The position numbers and the translations under genes were made by a program. The notes beneath the pieces were generated by a model. The model was not told where the DNA came from and made no database searches. It was given only the letters and a program-made list of their open reading frames with translations. Of a DNA stretch of 16,891 nt, positions 1 to 7,038 are shown in pieces; positions within the stretch are counted from its first letter, which is position 1; each line of letters begins with the position of its first letter. The DNA comes from Gammaproteobacteria bacterium (GTDB taxonomy: Bacteria; Pseudomonadota; Gammaproteobacteria; Chromatiales; Chromatiaceae): the NCBI GenBank assembly GCA_030620735.1, contig JAUXDV010000011.1, positions 1-16,891 on the forward strand. Direction: 5' to 3'.

Positions 1-447
1 GATGAGATCGACTGGCCGGTTATTGTCTTGTTGGGAGCGATGATTCCCGTTGGCCAGGCGCTTGAGACAACCGGTACGACCACGCTGCTGGCAACAGCGA
101 TAGCGGAGTGGACCAGTGGCCTCAGTGTGGTGTGGGTGCTGGCGCTGCTGCTGATCATCACCATGTTTCTCTCTGACATCATCAACAACGCGGCAACAGT
201 GCTGGTGATGGCGCCAATAGCCATCAGTCTTTCTCAACAGCTCGAAGTCTCGGTTGATCCTTTCTTGATGGCAGTCGCTGTCGGCGCCTCCTGTGCATTC
301 CTGACGCCCATCGGACATCAATCCAACACCCTGGTGATGGGACCTGGCGGCTATCAGTTCAGCGATTACTGGCGCATGGGTCTGCCGCTGGAGATTCTCA
401 TCGTGATGGTCTCACTGCCGATGATTCTCTATGTCTGGCCTTTGTGA
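1..447 (+). CDS. SLC13/DASS-type anion permease, C-terminal part (5' end outside window)
   Basis: The frame is open from the first base and ends at TGA 445-447, so only the last 148 codons of a longer gene are seen. The protein is very hydrophobic, with about four membrane segments. It carries the sequence SDIINNAATVLVMAPIAI followed by a TPIGHQSNTLVMGPGGY stretch. That pair of Asn/Thr/Pro-rich re-entrant loops is typical of the ion-transporter (SLC13, CitM, ArsB-like) superfamily, in which dicarboxylates, sulfate or similar anions move with sodium or protons across the inner membrane. The missing N-terminal half would decide whether TrkA-C domains are present, as in many bacterial SLC13 permeases. 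The substrate cannot be read from this part. The gene converges on the feo operon and is unlikely to belong to it. Confidence 0.8.
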   Translation, partial: DEIDWPVIVLLGAMIPVGQALETTGTTTLLATAIAEWTSGLSVVWVLALLLIITMFLSDIINNAATVLVMAPIAISLSQQLEVSVDPFLMAVAVGASCAFLTPIGHQSNTLVMGPGGYQFSDYWRMGLPLEILIVMVSLPMILYVWPL

Positions 448-459
448 TTGCTGCTTCTA

Positions 460-484
460 TCGCGGTCAGAAGACCGCTCCTACA
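460..484 (-). repeat. REP-like extragenic palindrome
   Basis: GCGGTC (462-467), loop AGAA, GACCGC (472-477) forms a perfect 6-bp hairpin. On the minus strand it is preceded by TGTAGGA and followed by GA, the layout of the TGTAGGAGCGG-type REP elements common between convergent genes in Gammaproteobacteria. An extended arm GCGGTCAGAAG (462-472) is repeated in inverse orientation at 515-525, so the pair could fold as a REP doublet. It lies between the convergent permease and feoC and may also act as a transcription end. Confidence 0.6.
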
Positions 485-534
485 ACTGATGCCCGCCTTC
501 TCGCAGGATCTGCTCTTCTGACCGCAAAAGGCCC

Positions 535-804
535 CTACCCCTTGCAGTTGCGCGGCAGCCACTCCACGGGCTGGGCTGCCGGGCGCTTACCCCATACATA
601 CAGGGCTGTCTCCGCGCTGCCGCATTGGTTGCAACTGCTGCCGCATGATGTTGTCAGGGTTGTCTTGTGAACTTTTCCCTTGCGTATCCACTGCTCCAGC
701 ATGCCTTCGACAGCTGCGGCGTCTGCGTCAAAATGGAGCGCGATATCTGTCAGAGAGGCCTGTTTGCGCTGCTGCAGATAGTTTTTGATTTCCAGCAGAA
801 TCAT
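535..804 (-). CDS. feoC: FeoC-like winged-helix protein of ferrous iron uptake
   Basis: This 89-aa protein is the last gene of the feo operon. Its ATG overlaps the feoB stop in an ATGA (804-801), which fixes the start and implies translational coupling. Longer upstream starts in the same frame lie inside feoB and are rejected. Residues 1-48 resemble the FeoC winged-helix (LEIKNYLQQRKQASLTDIAL, then EGMLEQWIRKGKV). They are followed by a cysteine cluster C-x3-C-x2-C at residues 54, 58 and 61. In studied FeoC proteins a cysteine set in this loop binds an oxygen-sensitive iron-sulfur cluster, and FeoC protects or regulates FeoB. A fourth cysteine is at residue 87, much further away than in Klebsiella FeoC. 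Family assignment is good; cluster binding is inferred. Confidence 0.8.
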   Translation of the reverse strand: MILLEIKNYLQQRKQASLTDIALHFDADAAAVEGMLEQWIRKGKVHKTTLTTSCGSSCNQCGSAETALYVWGKRPAAQPVEWLPRNCKG

Positions 805-3152
805 GCCTGCGCCTGTACCGGTTGTTTGATCTCTTTCTCCTCTTTGCGTGCCCACATCCGCAGCCCGATGATGCATGCAGCCAGCGCCAATAGCGACCCG
901 CTGATCCACACAGATGAATAGAAGGAGTGCTGGGAAAAAGTGGCGATCTGGTAGAAGTTTGTGGAGGCAATATAGGCGACAGATGTTGTCCACAGAGCAA
1001 CAAACCCGGCCCAGGCTCCCCCGGCTTCACGTTTAATGGCGCCAATGGTGGCAACACAGGGAAAGTAGAGCAGGATAAACAGCAGGTAGGCGAAGGCCCC
1101 GATCCTGCCATCGAAACGCGACGCCATGGCGCCGAATGTGCCTTCATTGACATGCTGTGCTTTTGCGGCAGAGAGAGTATCTTCGACATCGCCGACATCC
1201 ATCCCCAGCGGGTCGCCGAGCATTTCGCTGACACCCCCCAGATTTTCCGGGATCGAAGCGAAGGCGGCGTAGATGGATGCACGGAAATCAAATTCCTCCT
1301 TCAGTGTTTGACCGGCGTCACTCATGGCCAGGTTGGAGTAGAGCGTATCAAGGGTGCCGACAACCACCTCTTTAGCCAGCACGCCGGAGATAATGCCGAG
1401 AATAGCCGGCCAGTTATCTTCATGTATGCCCAGCGGCTCAAACAGCGGCACTGCTGATTTGCTGAGACTGCTGAGTATCGATGTCTCGCTATCCTCGTTG
1501 CCGAAAGAGCCGTCCGTACCAATTGAGTTCAACAGGTTCAGCGCCAGCACCATCACCACAATAATTTTGCCAGCCTCTCTCATAAACAGGCGTACGCGGT
1601 CCCAGGTGCGCAGCAGGATGCCTTTGAGTGTCGGCAGGTGATAGGGTGGCAGCTCCATCATGAAGCCGGTGCTGACGCCTGACAGCAGGGTTTGTTTCAT
1701 GATCATGCCGGTCAGAATGGCGACTATGATACCGATCAGATAGAGCGCAAAGACGATGTTCTGGCCGTTGGAGGGGAAAAATGCGGCGGCAAACAGTGCA
1801 TAGACCGGCAGGCGTGCGCCGCAGGACATAAACGGGTTCATCAATATCGTCAGTTTGCGTTCACGTTCACTCTCCAGAGTGCGGGTTGCCATCACTGCAG
1901 GGACATTGCAGCCAAAGCCGACGATGAGGGGTACAAAAGCTTTCCCCGGCAGACCGATAGAGCGCATGAAACGATCCATGACAAAGGCGGCGCGCGCCAT
2001 GTAGCCGCTGTCCTCGATGATGGAGAGAAACAGGTAGAGCGCGGTGATAATCGGGATAAATGTGGCGACGATCTGGATGCCGCCGCCAATGCCGTCCGCC
2101 AATACGACTTTTAACCATTCAGGAGCGCCTGCACTCCCCAGAATCTCGCGGAAGCCATCGACGAAGATGGCGCCGGCAATGCCGTCGAAGAAGTCGATGA
2201 AAGCGCCGCCGATGCTGATGGTGAACATGCACATCAGATACATGACGACAAGAAATATCGGGATGCCGAAGATGCGGCTCAGAACAGTACGGTCAATTTT
2301 GTCTGTCAGTGTTCGGCCGACCCGTCCTTTGTCTCTGATAACACTCTGCGCCAGTGAGTGGGCGTGGCTGTAGCGGGTATCGGCAATGAAAATATCAGCA
2401 TCTTCTCCGGCGCGTTTCTCGATGTGCTTCCTCCAATGCTCCAGGCGCTCTCTTAATTCGCTGCCAATGCCGCCGTGGCTGTCCGAGTCACTCTCCAGCA
2501 ATTTAAGCGCCAGCCAGTGCCTGTTGCTTTGTTCCCGATCCTTCAGGAGCGGCAGCAGATCACTGATTGCCTGTTCAACGCACTCTTCATGCGCAAGACG
2601 GTAGCCGCCGGTAGTGTCGCCGTTGGTTACAGCGGCCATTTGTGACTGCATTACCTCAACGCCTTCGCCGCTGATTGCGACGATCGGTACAACCGGGCAG
2701 CCAATCTCGGCAGAGAGCTTGTGCGTATCGATAGAAATACCGCGTTTGCGCGCAACGTCCATCATGTTCAGCACCAGTATGATCGGAACTCCCATCTCCA
2801 GCAGTTGCACTGTCAGATAGAGATTGCGTTCGAGGTTTCCGGCATCGACAACGTTGATAATCAGATCGGCTTCATGGCTGAGCAGGTAGTCGCGGGTGAC
2901 CTCTTCATCCAGTGAGCTGGCATCGAGTGAATAGATGCCGGGCAGGTCGATCACAGTGATATTGTTGTCGTCATACGAAAAGTGTCCCTCTTTGCGCTCA
3001 ACGGTGACGCCGGGCCAGTTCCCCGTTTTTTGGCGGATGCCGGTGAGGGTATTGAAGAGAGCGGATTTTCCGCAATTGGGATTGCCGGCAAGGGCAATGG
3101 TGATATCAGATGAGAGCCCCGTGTCGATCTCTTCCTTTTCACAGCAACCCAT
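801..3152 (-). CDS. feoB: Ferrous iron transporter FeoB
   Basis: This 783-aa inner-membrane Fe(II) transporter has the usual family length. The N-terminal G domain shows G1 GNPNCGKS (23-30), G2 around Thr50 in NWPGVTVE, G3 DLPG (69-72), G4 NMMD (129-132) and G5 AISGEG (159-164). A linker (about 170-285) leads into a polytopic membrane part with two gate motifs: GFGCNVPA, holding the conserved cysteine, and later AKEVVVGTL. The N-terminus MGCC adds two cysteines ahead of the G domain. The start is supported by AGGAG six bases upstream of the ATG (on the + strand, CTCCT at 3159-3163). feoA ends 3 bp upstream and feoC overlaps the stop by 4 bp, so the three are one operon. Expression is expected under low iron through the Fur-like site at 3441-3459. 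Confidence 0.97.
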   Translation of the reverse strand: MGCCEKEEIDTGLSSDITIALAGNPNCGKSALFNTLTGIRQKTGNWPGVTVERKEGHFSYDDNNITVIDLPGIYSLDASSLDEEVTRDYLLSHEADLIINVVDAGNLERNLYLTVQLLEMGVPIILVLNMMDVARKRGISIDTHKLSAEIGCPVVPIVAISGEGVEVMQSQMAAVTNGDTTGGYRLAHEECVEQAISDLLPLLKDREQSNRHWLALKLLESDSDSHGGIGSELRERLEHWRKHIEKRAGEDADIFIADTRYSHAHSLAQSVIRDKGRVGRTLTDKIDRTVLSRIFGIPIFLVVMYLMCMFTISIGGAFIDFFDGIAGAIFVDGFREILGSAGAPEWLKVVLADGIGGGIQIVATFIPIITALYLFLSIIEDSGYMARAAFVMDRFMRSIGLPGKAFVPLIVGFGCNVPAVMATRTLESERERKLTILMNPFMSCGARLPVYALFAAAFFPSNGQNIVFALYLIGIIVAILTGMIMKQTLLSGVSTGFMMELPPYHLPTLKGILLRTWDRVRLFMREAGKIIVVMVLALNLLNSIGTDGSFGNEDSETSILSSLSKSAVPLFEPLGIHEDNWPAILGIISGVLAKEVVVGTLDTLYSNLAMSDAGQTLKEEFDFRASIYAAFASIPENLGGVSEMLGDPLGMDVGDVEDTLSAAKAQHVNEGTFGAMASRFDGRIGAFAYLLFILLYFPCVATIGAIKREAGGAWAGFVALWTTSVAYIASTNFYQIATFSQHSFYSSVWISGSLLALAACIIGLRMWARKEEKEIKQPVQAQA

Positions 3153-3155
3153 TGC

Positions 3156-3425
3156 CTACTCCTGGGCGTCGAGAGATGAGATAAGGAGTTTGTCGGCAAT
3201 ATCGCCGCCCAGTGCAACGCGGTTGCCACTGTTGGCTACAACAACTCCACGACCGCGATGATGCAGGATTTCCAGCTCCGAGCCGACACGCAGACCAAGG
3301 CTGAGCAGCCGTCTGGAGGTTTTACGATCCCCCAGGAATTTGGTGATGCGCACATGTCCACCGACAGCGATCTGATTCAGTGATGCAGTATGGCGTTTGA
3401 CAGCAGTGGATGATTTTGCGTCCAT
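3156..3425 (-). CDS. feoA: FeoA, SH3-like accessory protein of FeoB
   Basis: From ATG 3425 the protein has 89 aa. It has the FeoA SH3-like fold signature: GGHVRITKFLGDRKTSRRLLSLGLRVGSELEIL, then GRGVVVANSGNRVALGGDIADKLLI (each quoted in part). FeoA is a small cytosolic protein needed for FeoB-dependent Fe(II) import. It is the first gene of the feoABC operon, with 3 bp between its TAG and the feoB ATG. A TTG three codons upstream (3434) would give 92 aa. Neither start has a convincing Shine-Dalgarno sequence, and the ATG is preferred because the upstream codons add nothing conserved. The upstream region contains a Fur-box-like sequence. Confidence 0.9.
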   Translation of the reverse strand: MDAKSSTAVKRHTASLNQIAVGGHVRITKFLGDRKTSRRLLSLGLRVGSELEILHHRGRGVVVANSGNRVALGGDIADKLLISSLDAQE

Positions 3426-3440
3426 ATTAGGCAAATTAAA

Positions 3441-3459
3441 GATAGGAATGATTCTTATT
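3441..3459. promoter_or_regulatory. Candidate Fur box upstream of feoABC
   Basis: GATAGGAATGATTCTTATT matches the 19-bp Fur consensus GATAATGATAATCATTATC at 12 of 19 positions, counted by hand. It lies 16 bp upstream of the feoA ATG, in the AT-rich gap between divergent feoA and pdxH. Iron-Fur repression of feo operons is well established, so position and sequence agree. The binding itself is inferred. Confidence 0.5.
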
Positions 3460-3586
3460 GGTAATAATGCAGTATTTTGCCCCGGTTGTCAATGACTCTG
3501 GTCAATTTGATGTTGAATAGATCAAGCCTTCTCTCTATAAACAGGTAACATACAAGCACATTGACAAGAAAAATCCGGACTGCCCC

Positions 3587-4237
3587 ATGAAACAAAAATC
3601 CATGATCCGCAGGCTCCTGACATTGGGTCGCGGGGTTGTCGCCGGCATGCCCGAAGATGCCGAGCAGCGCGATCCACTGCAACTCTTTGGCGACTGGTTT
3701 GCAGATGCGGAAAACAGCGGCCTGCTGATGCCGGAAGCGATGACACTGGCAACGGCAACCGGTGAGGGAAGGCCTTCGGCCCGCATGGTGTTGATGAAAG
3801 ATTATGATGAGGATGGTTTTGTCTTCTTCACCAACTATGGCAGCCGCAAGGCGGCAGAGCTGGATAGCAACCCGTATGCTGCACTGTTGTTTCACTGGTC
3901 TGCTCTGCAGCGCCAGGTGCGTATCGAGGGAAGCGTCAGCAGAGTTACGCAGGAGGAGTCGAGGGAATACTTCAACTCGCGGCATCGCGGCAGTCGTATC
4001 GGCGCCTGGGCGTCACGCCAGAGTGACGAGTTGCCTGAGCGTGCTTTGCTTGAACAGAGGGTGCGCGACTATGAGAAAAAATTCAGCAATGATGTGCCCT
4101 TGCCGTCATTCTGGGGTGGCTATCGGCTCAAGCCTGCAACATTTGAATTCTGGCAAGGGAGAGTCAGCCGGCTGCATGACAGGGTCTGTTTTGAGCGCCG
4201 GGATCGAGGCTGGAAGGCATACCGGGTGTATCCATAG
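3587..4237 (+). CDS. pdxH: Pyridoxamine/pyridoxine 5'-phosphate oxidase
   Basis: This 216-aa FMN-dependent enzyme oxidises pyridoxamine or pyridoxine 5'-phosphate to pyridoxal 5'-phosphate in the cytosol. The length matches E. coli PdxH (218 aa). Family motifs appear in order: RMVLMKDYDEDGFVFFTNYG (the FMN-binding R-x-V-L-x-K and F-T-N segments), SRKAAEL, RQVRIEG, RGSRIGAWASRQS, PLPSFWGGYRL and FEFWQGRVSRLHDR. The last of these holds the conserved W-x-x-x-x-x-R-x-H-D-R substrate-binding residues. The C-terminus is RVYP where RLAP is usual. The start at 3587 has no clear Shine-Dalgarno sequence, and an in-frame ATG at 3602 is an alternative. It is transcribed divergently from feoA, alone as far as can be seen, with a palindromic repeat following. 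Confidence 0.95.
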   Translation: MKQKSMIRRLLTLGRGVVAGMPEDAEQRDPLQLFGDWFADAENSGLLMPEAMTLATATGEGRPSARMVLMKDYDEDGFVFFTNYGSRKAAELDSNPYAALLFHWSALQRQVRIEGSVSRVTQEESREYFNSRHRGSRIGAWASRQSDELPERALLEQRVRDYEKKFSNDVPLPSFWGGYRLKPATFEFWQGRVSRLHDRVCFERRDRGWKAYRVYP

Positions 4238-4318
4238 GATGTGCAGACATCATCTTTGGAAACGGAATCAAATATTTCACCACGAAGGAGGTAGCTGCTC
4301 AATAACCCCGCATGTACG

Positions 4319-4390
4319 CTGTCATTGCGAGGGAGCCTAAGCGACTGCGGCAATCTTCCCGAGATTGCTTCGCTGCGCTCGCAATGACAG
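4319..4390. repeat. 72-bp palindromic repeat (MITE/REP-like)
   Basis: Perfect 12-bp terminal inverted repeats, CTGTCATTGCGA at 4319-4330 and TCGCAATGACAG at 4379-4390, bound a sequence that is itself imperfectly palindromic (GCGGCAATCT against AGATTGCTTCGC). The TGTCATTGCGAG...AGCGAAGCAATCTC type of dispersed palindrome is widespread in unrelated bacterial genomes. It sits between the convergent genes pdxH and rpoH and can fold as a long hairpin, so it may also help to end transcription. Confidence 0.7.
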
Positions 4391-4465
4391 CATCACTTGT
4401 GAGTACACAGGGTTAGCACATTTGTGGATACGGGAAAAGATGCCTTATCCTATCCCGCCTCATTT

Positions 4466-5311
4466 TCAGGGCGCTATTTGCACCTTGATTTTGTTCATCG
4501 CACTCTTTTCGATCTGTCGAATGCGCTCCGCTGAGACGCCATACTCTTTAGCCAGCTCTTGAAGAGTTGATTTGGAATCACTCAGCCAGCGAGCCTGCAG
4601 GATAGCTTTGCTGCGCTCGTCCAGTTGCTCCATTGCATCGCGCAGCAGCTGCTGCTGCGATGAAGTCGCATCCTGCTGTTCGACCAATTTTGCAGGTTCG
4701 GATCTTTCATCCGGCAACCAGTTGCACGGGGAGACGCTACGCTCCTCGTCATCAACTCCGGGTGGCAGATCCCAGGAGAGATCGCTGCCATAGAGGCGTG
4801 ACTCCATTTCAAGCACGGTCTCTGGTTTGACGCCGAGATCTTCAGCAACATCGTTGACCTCCTGCTGTGAAAACCAGCCAAGGTGCTTTTTCTTGCTGCG
4901 TAGATTGAAGAATAACTTGCGCTGCGCCTTGGTTGTTGCAACTTTGACAATGCGCCAGTTGCGCAGGATGAACTCATGAATCTCTGCGCGAATCCAGTGG
5001 ACAGCATAAGAGACCAGACGCACGCCTTTGTCCGGGTCAAAACGGCGTACAGCCTTCATCAGTCCGACGGTGCCTTCCTGAATCAGATCCTGTTGCTGCA
5101 GGCCATAACCGGAATAACCACGGGCGATGCGCACGACAAAGCGCAGATGCGGCAGAACCAGTGATCTGGCGGCGTCAAGATCATCATGATCGCGCAGCTG
5201 CAGAGCGAAATCCCGCTCCTGTTTGGCAGTCAGTATCGGTATTTTGAAAGCGCTGCTGATGTAGCTCTCAAGGCTACCTGAAGATAGTGTCAAAGCCATG
5301 CTCTCACTCAT
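4466..5311 (-). CDS. rpoH: Heat-shock sigma factor RpoH (sigma-32)
   Basis: This 281-aa group-3 sigma-70 family factor directs RNA polymerase to heat-shock promoters. Region 2 spans about residues 50-120, with LIQEGTVGLMKAVRRFDP and SYAVHWIRAEIHEFILRNWR. The RpoH box QRKLFFNLR (130-138) separates this protein from RpoD and RpoS. Region 4 holds the helix-turn-helix TLQELAKEYGVSAERIRQIE near the end. The ATG at 5311 has TAAGGA nine bases upstream. It follows ftsX in the same direction, as in E. coli, but 144 bp separate the two genes. That gap holds a perfect CIRCE element, so rpoH probably has its own HrcA-controlled promoter. The length is within a few residues of the E. coli protein (284 aa). 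Confidence 0.97.
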   Translation of the reverse strand: MSESMALTLSSGSLESYISSAFKIPILTAKQERDFALQLRDHDDLDAARSLVLPHLRFVVRIARGYSGYGLQQQDLIQEGTVGLMKAVRRFDPDKGVRLVSYAVHWIRAEIHEFILRNWRIVKVATTKAQRKLFFNLRSKKKHLGWFSQQEVNDVAEDLGVKPETVLEMESRLYGSDLSWDLPPGVDDEERSVSPCNWLPDERSEPAKLVEQQDATSSQQQLLRDAMEQLDERSKAILQARWLSDSKSTLQELAKEYGVSAERIRQIEKSAMNKIKVQIAP

Positions 5312-5346
5312 AATAATAAATCCTTAGTCATTTCCTGTGTAATAGT

Positions 5347-5373
5347 TTAGCACTCATTGATTGAGAGTGCTAA
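5347..5373. promoter_or_regulatory. CIRCE element (HrcA operator) upstream of rpoH
   Basis: TTAGCACTC (5347-5355), nine bases ATTGATTGA, then GAGTGCTAA (5365-5373) is an exact match to the CIRCE consensus TTAGCACTC-N9-GAGTGCTAA. The proximal edge is 35 bp upstream of the rpoH ATG. On the minus strand, TTAGCA (5373-5368) and TAAACT (5349-5344), spaced by 18 bp, could be the -35 and -10 of a promoter embedded in the operator. HrcA is the known repressor of CIRCE sites; its gene is not in this window. Confidence 0.93.
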
Positions 5374-5402
5374 TAATTGAAAAAGTTCCATGGAGGGCGC
5401 AG

Positions 5403-5447
5403 AAGTGAGGGCTGAGGAGTGAGTAACGAGGAAGGAGAACCTAAAAC
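5403..5447. repeat. Purine-rich low-complexity tract between ftsX and rpoH
   Basis: The stretch is built of near-repeats of GTGAGG, TGAGGAG, GTGAGTAACGAGG and AAGGAG, followed by CCTAAAA repeated twice (CCTAAAACCTAAAAC). It is non-coding, almost free of C on the + strand until 5440, and unlike the surrounding genes. It is probably a dispersed intergenic repeat, though no second copy occurs in this window. Confidence 0.4.
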
Positions 5448-5455
5448 CTAAAACT

Positions 5456-6391
5456 TTACTCCGGATTTATCGATGATAAATGCCGGTTGACAGCGAGCCA
5501 GGCGCCGGCCAGGCCGAAGCTGATACCGATCGGGATCAGCAGCAGCAGTGCATGCAAGCTGAATGCGGAGAGTGATATTGCGGTGTCGTAGAGCTCGGCG
5601 AGTCGTCCCAGCGGGCCACTGACGAGCATCAGCAGGATGGAGACCAGCAGCCATGCAATCAGGGCGCCAAAAAGTCCATAGATGAGACCGATATAGAGGA
5701 ATGGGCGGCGAATGAAATCGTCAGAGCCACCAACGAGACGCGTCACCTCGATCTCCTCCCTGCGATTCATGATCTCAAGGCGAATGGTATTACCGATGAT
5801 CAGCATTACGGCCAGTCCAAGACCAAAGCCGAGCGCCTGTACCGCTCTTCTGATGGCCTGGGTAATCGCCTGCATACGTTCTATCCAGCCCTGATCGTAT
5901 TCGATTGAATCGGTGACGGACTCCTCTTTGAGCTCGGCCGCCAGTTTCCTGATATCAATACTGCTGTTATCCGGGGTCAGATGGATCAGCAGCACATTGG
6001 GCAGTGGATTATCATCCAGTGCATCCAGGGCATCGCCAAAGCCGCTGTGGCTGCGAAACTCCTCCATGGCATCGGCACTGGTGAGCAATTCGACATGATC
6101 TATTTGTGGTTGTTGTTCGAGGTCTGCCGCAACCCGGAGCGCTTTTTGATCCACGATTCCGTTTTTCAGAAACAGGGAGATAGAGGCGTTCTGCTGATGG
6201 TCTCCAGTCAAGGTTTGGCTGATCTTCAGGAGTGAAAGCAGGCTGGCGGGCAGGGCCAGGGTGATGCCGATCACCAGCAGTGTCATCATGGCCGCCAATG
6301 GACGGCGGCGCATCTCCATGTAGCTGCTGTAGGCGGATCGCTGGTGCTGATCAATCCAGGCTGAGATGCGGGCGGAGAGCGTCACTCTCAT
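5456..6391 (-). CDS. ftsX: Cell division ABC-transporter-like permease FtsX
   Basis: This 311-aa inner-membrane partner of FtsE acts at the division septum, where the FtsEX complex controls periplasmic peptidoglycan hydrolases through their activators. A cytoplasmic N-terminus is followed by membrane segment 1 (about 33-56) and a periplasmic loop domain (about 57-172). The conserved cytoplasmic segment NRREEIEVTRLVGGSDDFIR comes next, flanked by three further membrane segments (about 182-300). Its ATG overlaps the ftsE stop in an ATGA at 6391-6388, so the start is well fixed. Order and overlap match the ftsYEX operon of Gammaproteobacteria. The stop lies 144 bp before the rpoH start. Confidence 0.95.
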   Translation of the reverse strand: MRVTLSARISAWIDQHQRSAYSSYMEMRRRPLAAMMTLLVIGITLALPASLLSLLKISQTLTGDHQQNASISLFLKNGIVDQKALRVAADLEQQPQIDHVELLTSADAMEEFRSHSGFGDALDALDDNPLPNVLLIHLTPDNSSIDIRKLAAELKEESVTDSIEYDQGWIERMQAITQAIRRAVQALGFGLGLAVMLIIGNTIRLEIMNRREEIEVTRLVGGSDDFIRRPFLYIGLIYGLFGALIAWLLVSILLMLVSGPLGRLAELYDTAISLSAFSLHALLLLIPIGISFGLAGAWLAVNRHLSSINPE

Positions 6392-7038
6392 GTCAGCTCT
6401 CCCTGCTGCAGATTGATGACGGGGCGACCGAGCTTTTTGATCAGGTCAAGATCATGGGAGGCAATCAGGGTGGTGATGCCGAGCTGGTTGAAGGCAAGAA
6501 AAAGGTCCATGATTTCGCGTGAGAGTTCAGGGTCAAGATTGCCCGTTGGTTCGTCTGCCAGCAGTATCGGCGGCCTTGAGACGATGGCGCGGGCGATGCC
6601 GACACGCTGTTGTTCACCGCTGGAGAGCGTGATAGGCAGAACCTTCTCTTTTTTCAGCAAGCCCACCTTGTCAAGTGAAGCGCGCACCCGCTTGCCGACT
6701 TCACGCACTGGAAAACCTCTCACATGCAGAGGCAGGGCGACATTGTCGAATACGCTGCGGTCGTTCAGCAAACGGTGGTCCTGGAAGATCAATCCGATCT
6801 TGCGGCGGTGCGCAGGAATCTCTTTTTCCGGCAGGCGGCCGATATTACGGCCATCGATGAGCAACTGCCCTCGCGTCGGGCGCTCCAGCAGTGCTATCAG
6901 TCGCAGCAGGGTGCTTTTTCCGGCGCCGGAGTGGCCGGTAATAAAGGCCAGTGCACCGCTCTCGATGTTCAGCGTGATATTGCTGACTCCGTAGTGGCCG
7001 CCTGGAAAGCGCTTGCTGACGTTTTCAAAGTGAATCAT
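6388..7038 (-). CDS. ftsE: Cell division ATP-binding protein FtsE
   Basis: This 216-aa ABC ATPase energises FtsX at the divisome. Visible motifs are Walker A GHSGAGKST (35-43), Q-loop Gln86 in IFQDHRLL, signature LSSGEQQ (138-144), Walker B ILLADEP (158-164) and the H-loop IASHD near the end. The aromatic-glycine start FENVSKRFPGG matches FtsE proteins. The ATG shares ATGA with the ftsY stop (7038-7035), and the stop shares ATGA with the ftsX start. The three genes are therefore translationally coupled. Confidence 0.97.
   Translation of the reverse strand: MIHFENVSKRFPGGHYGVSNITLNIESGALAFITGHSGAGKSTLLRLIALLERPTRGQLLIDGRNIGRLPEKEIPAHRRKIGLIFQDHRLLNDRSVFDNVALPLHVRGFPVREVGKRVRASLDKVGLLKKEKVLPITLSSGEQQRVGIARAIVSRPPILLADEPTGNLDPELSREIMDLFLAFNQLGITTLIASHDLDLIKKLGRPVINLQQGELT

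Noticed and set aside
728..1291. Minus-strand ORF of 187 codons overlapping feoB in another frame
   Set aside because: It is a frame shadow of feoB; composition is Ser/Pro-rich nonsense and no motif is present.
3426..3434. TTG start for feoA giving 92 aa
   Set aside because: An ATG three codons later fits equally well; neither has a ribosome binding site and the extra residues are not conserved in the family.
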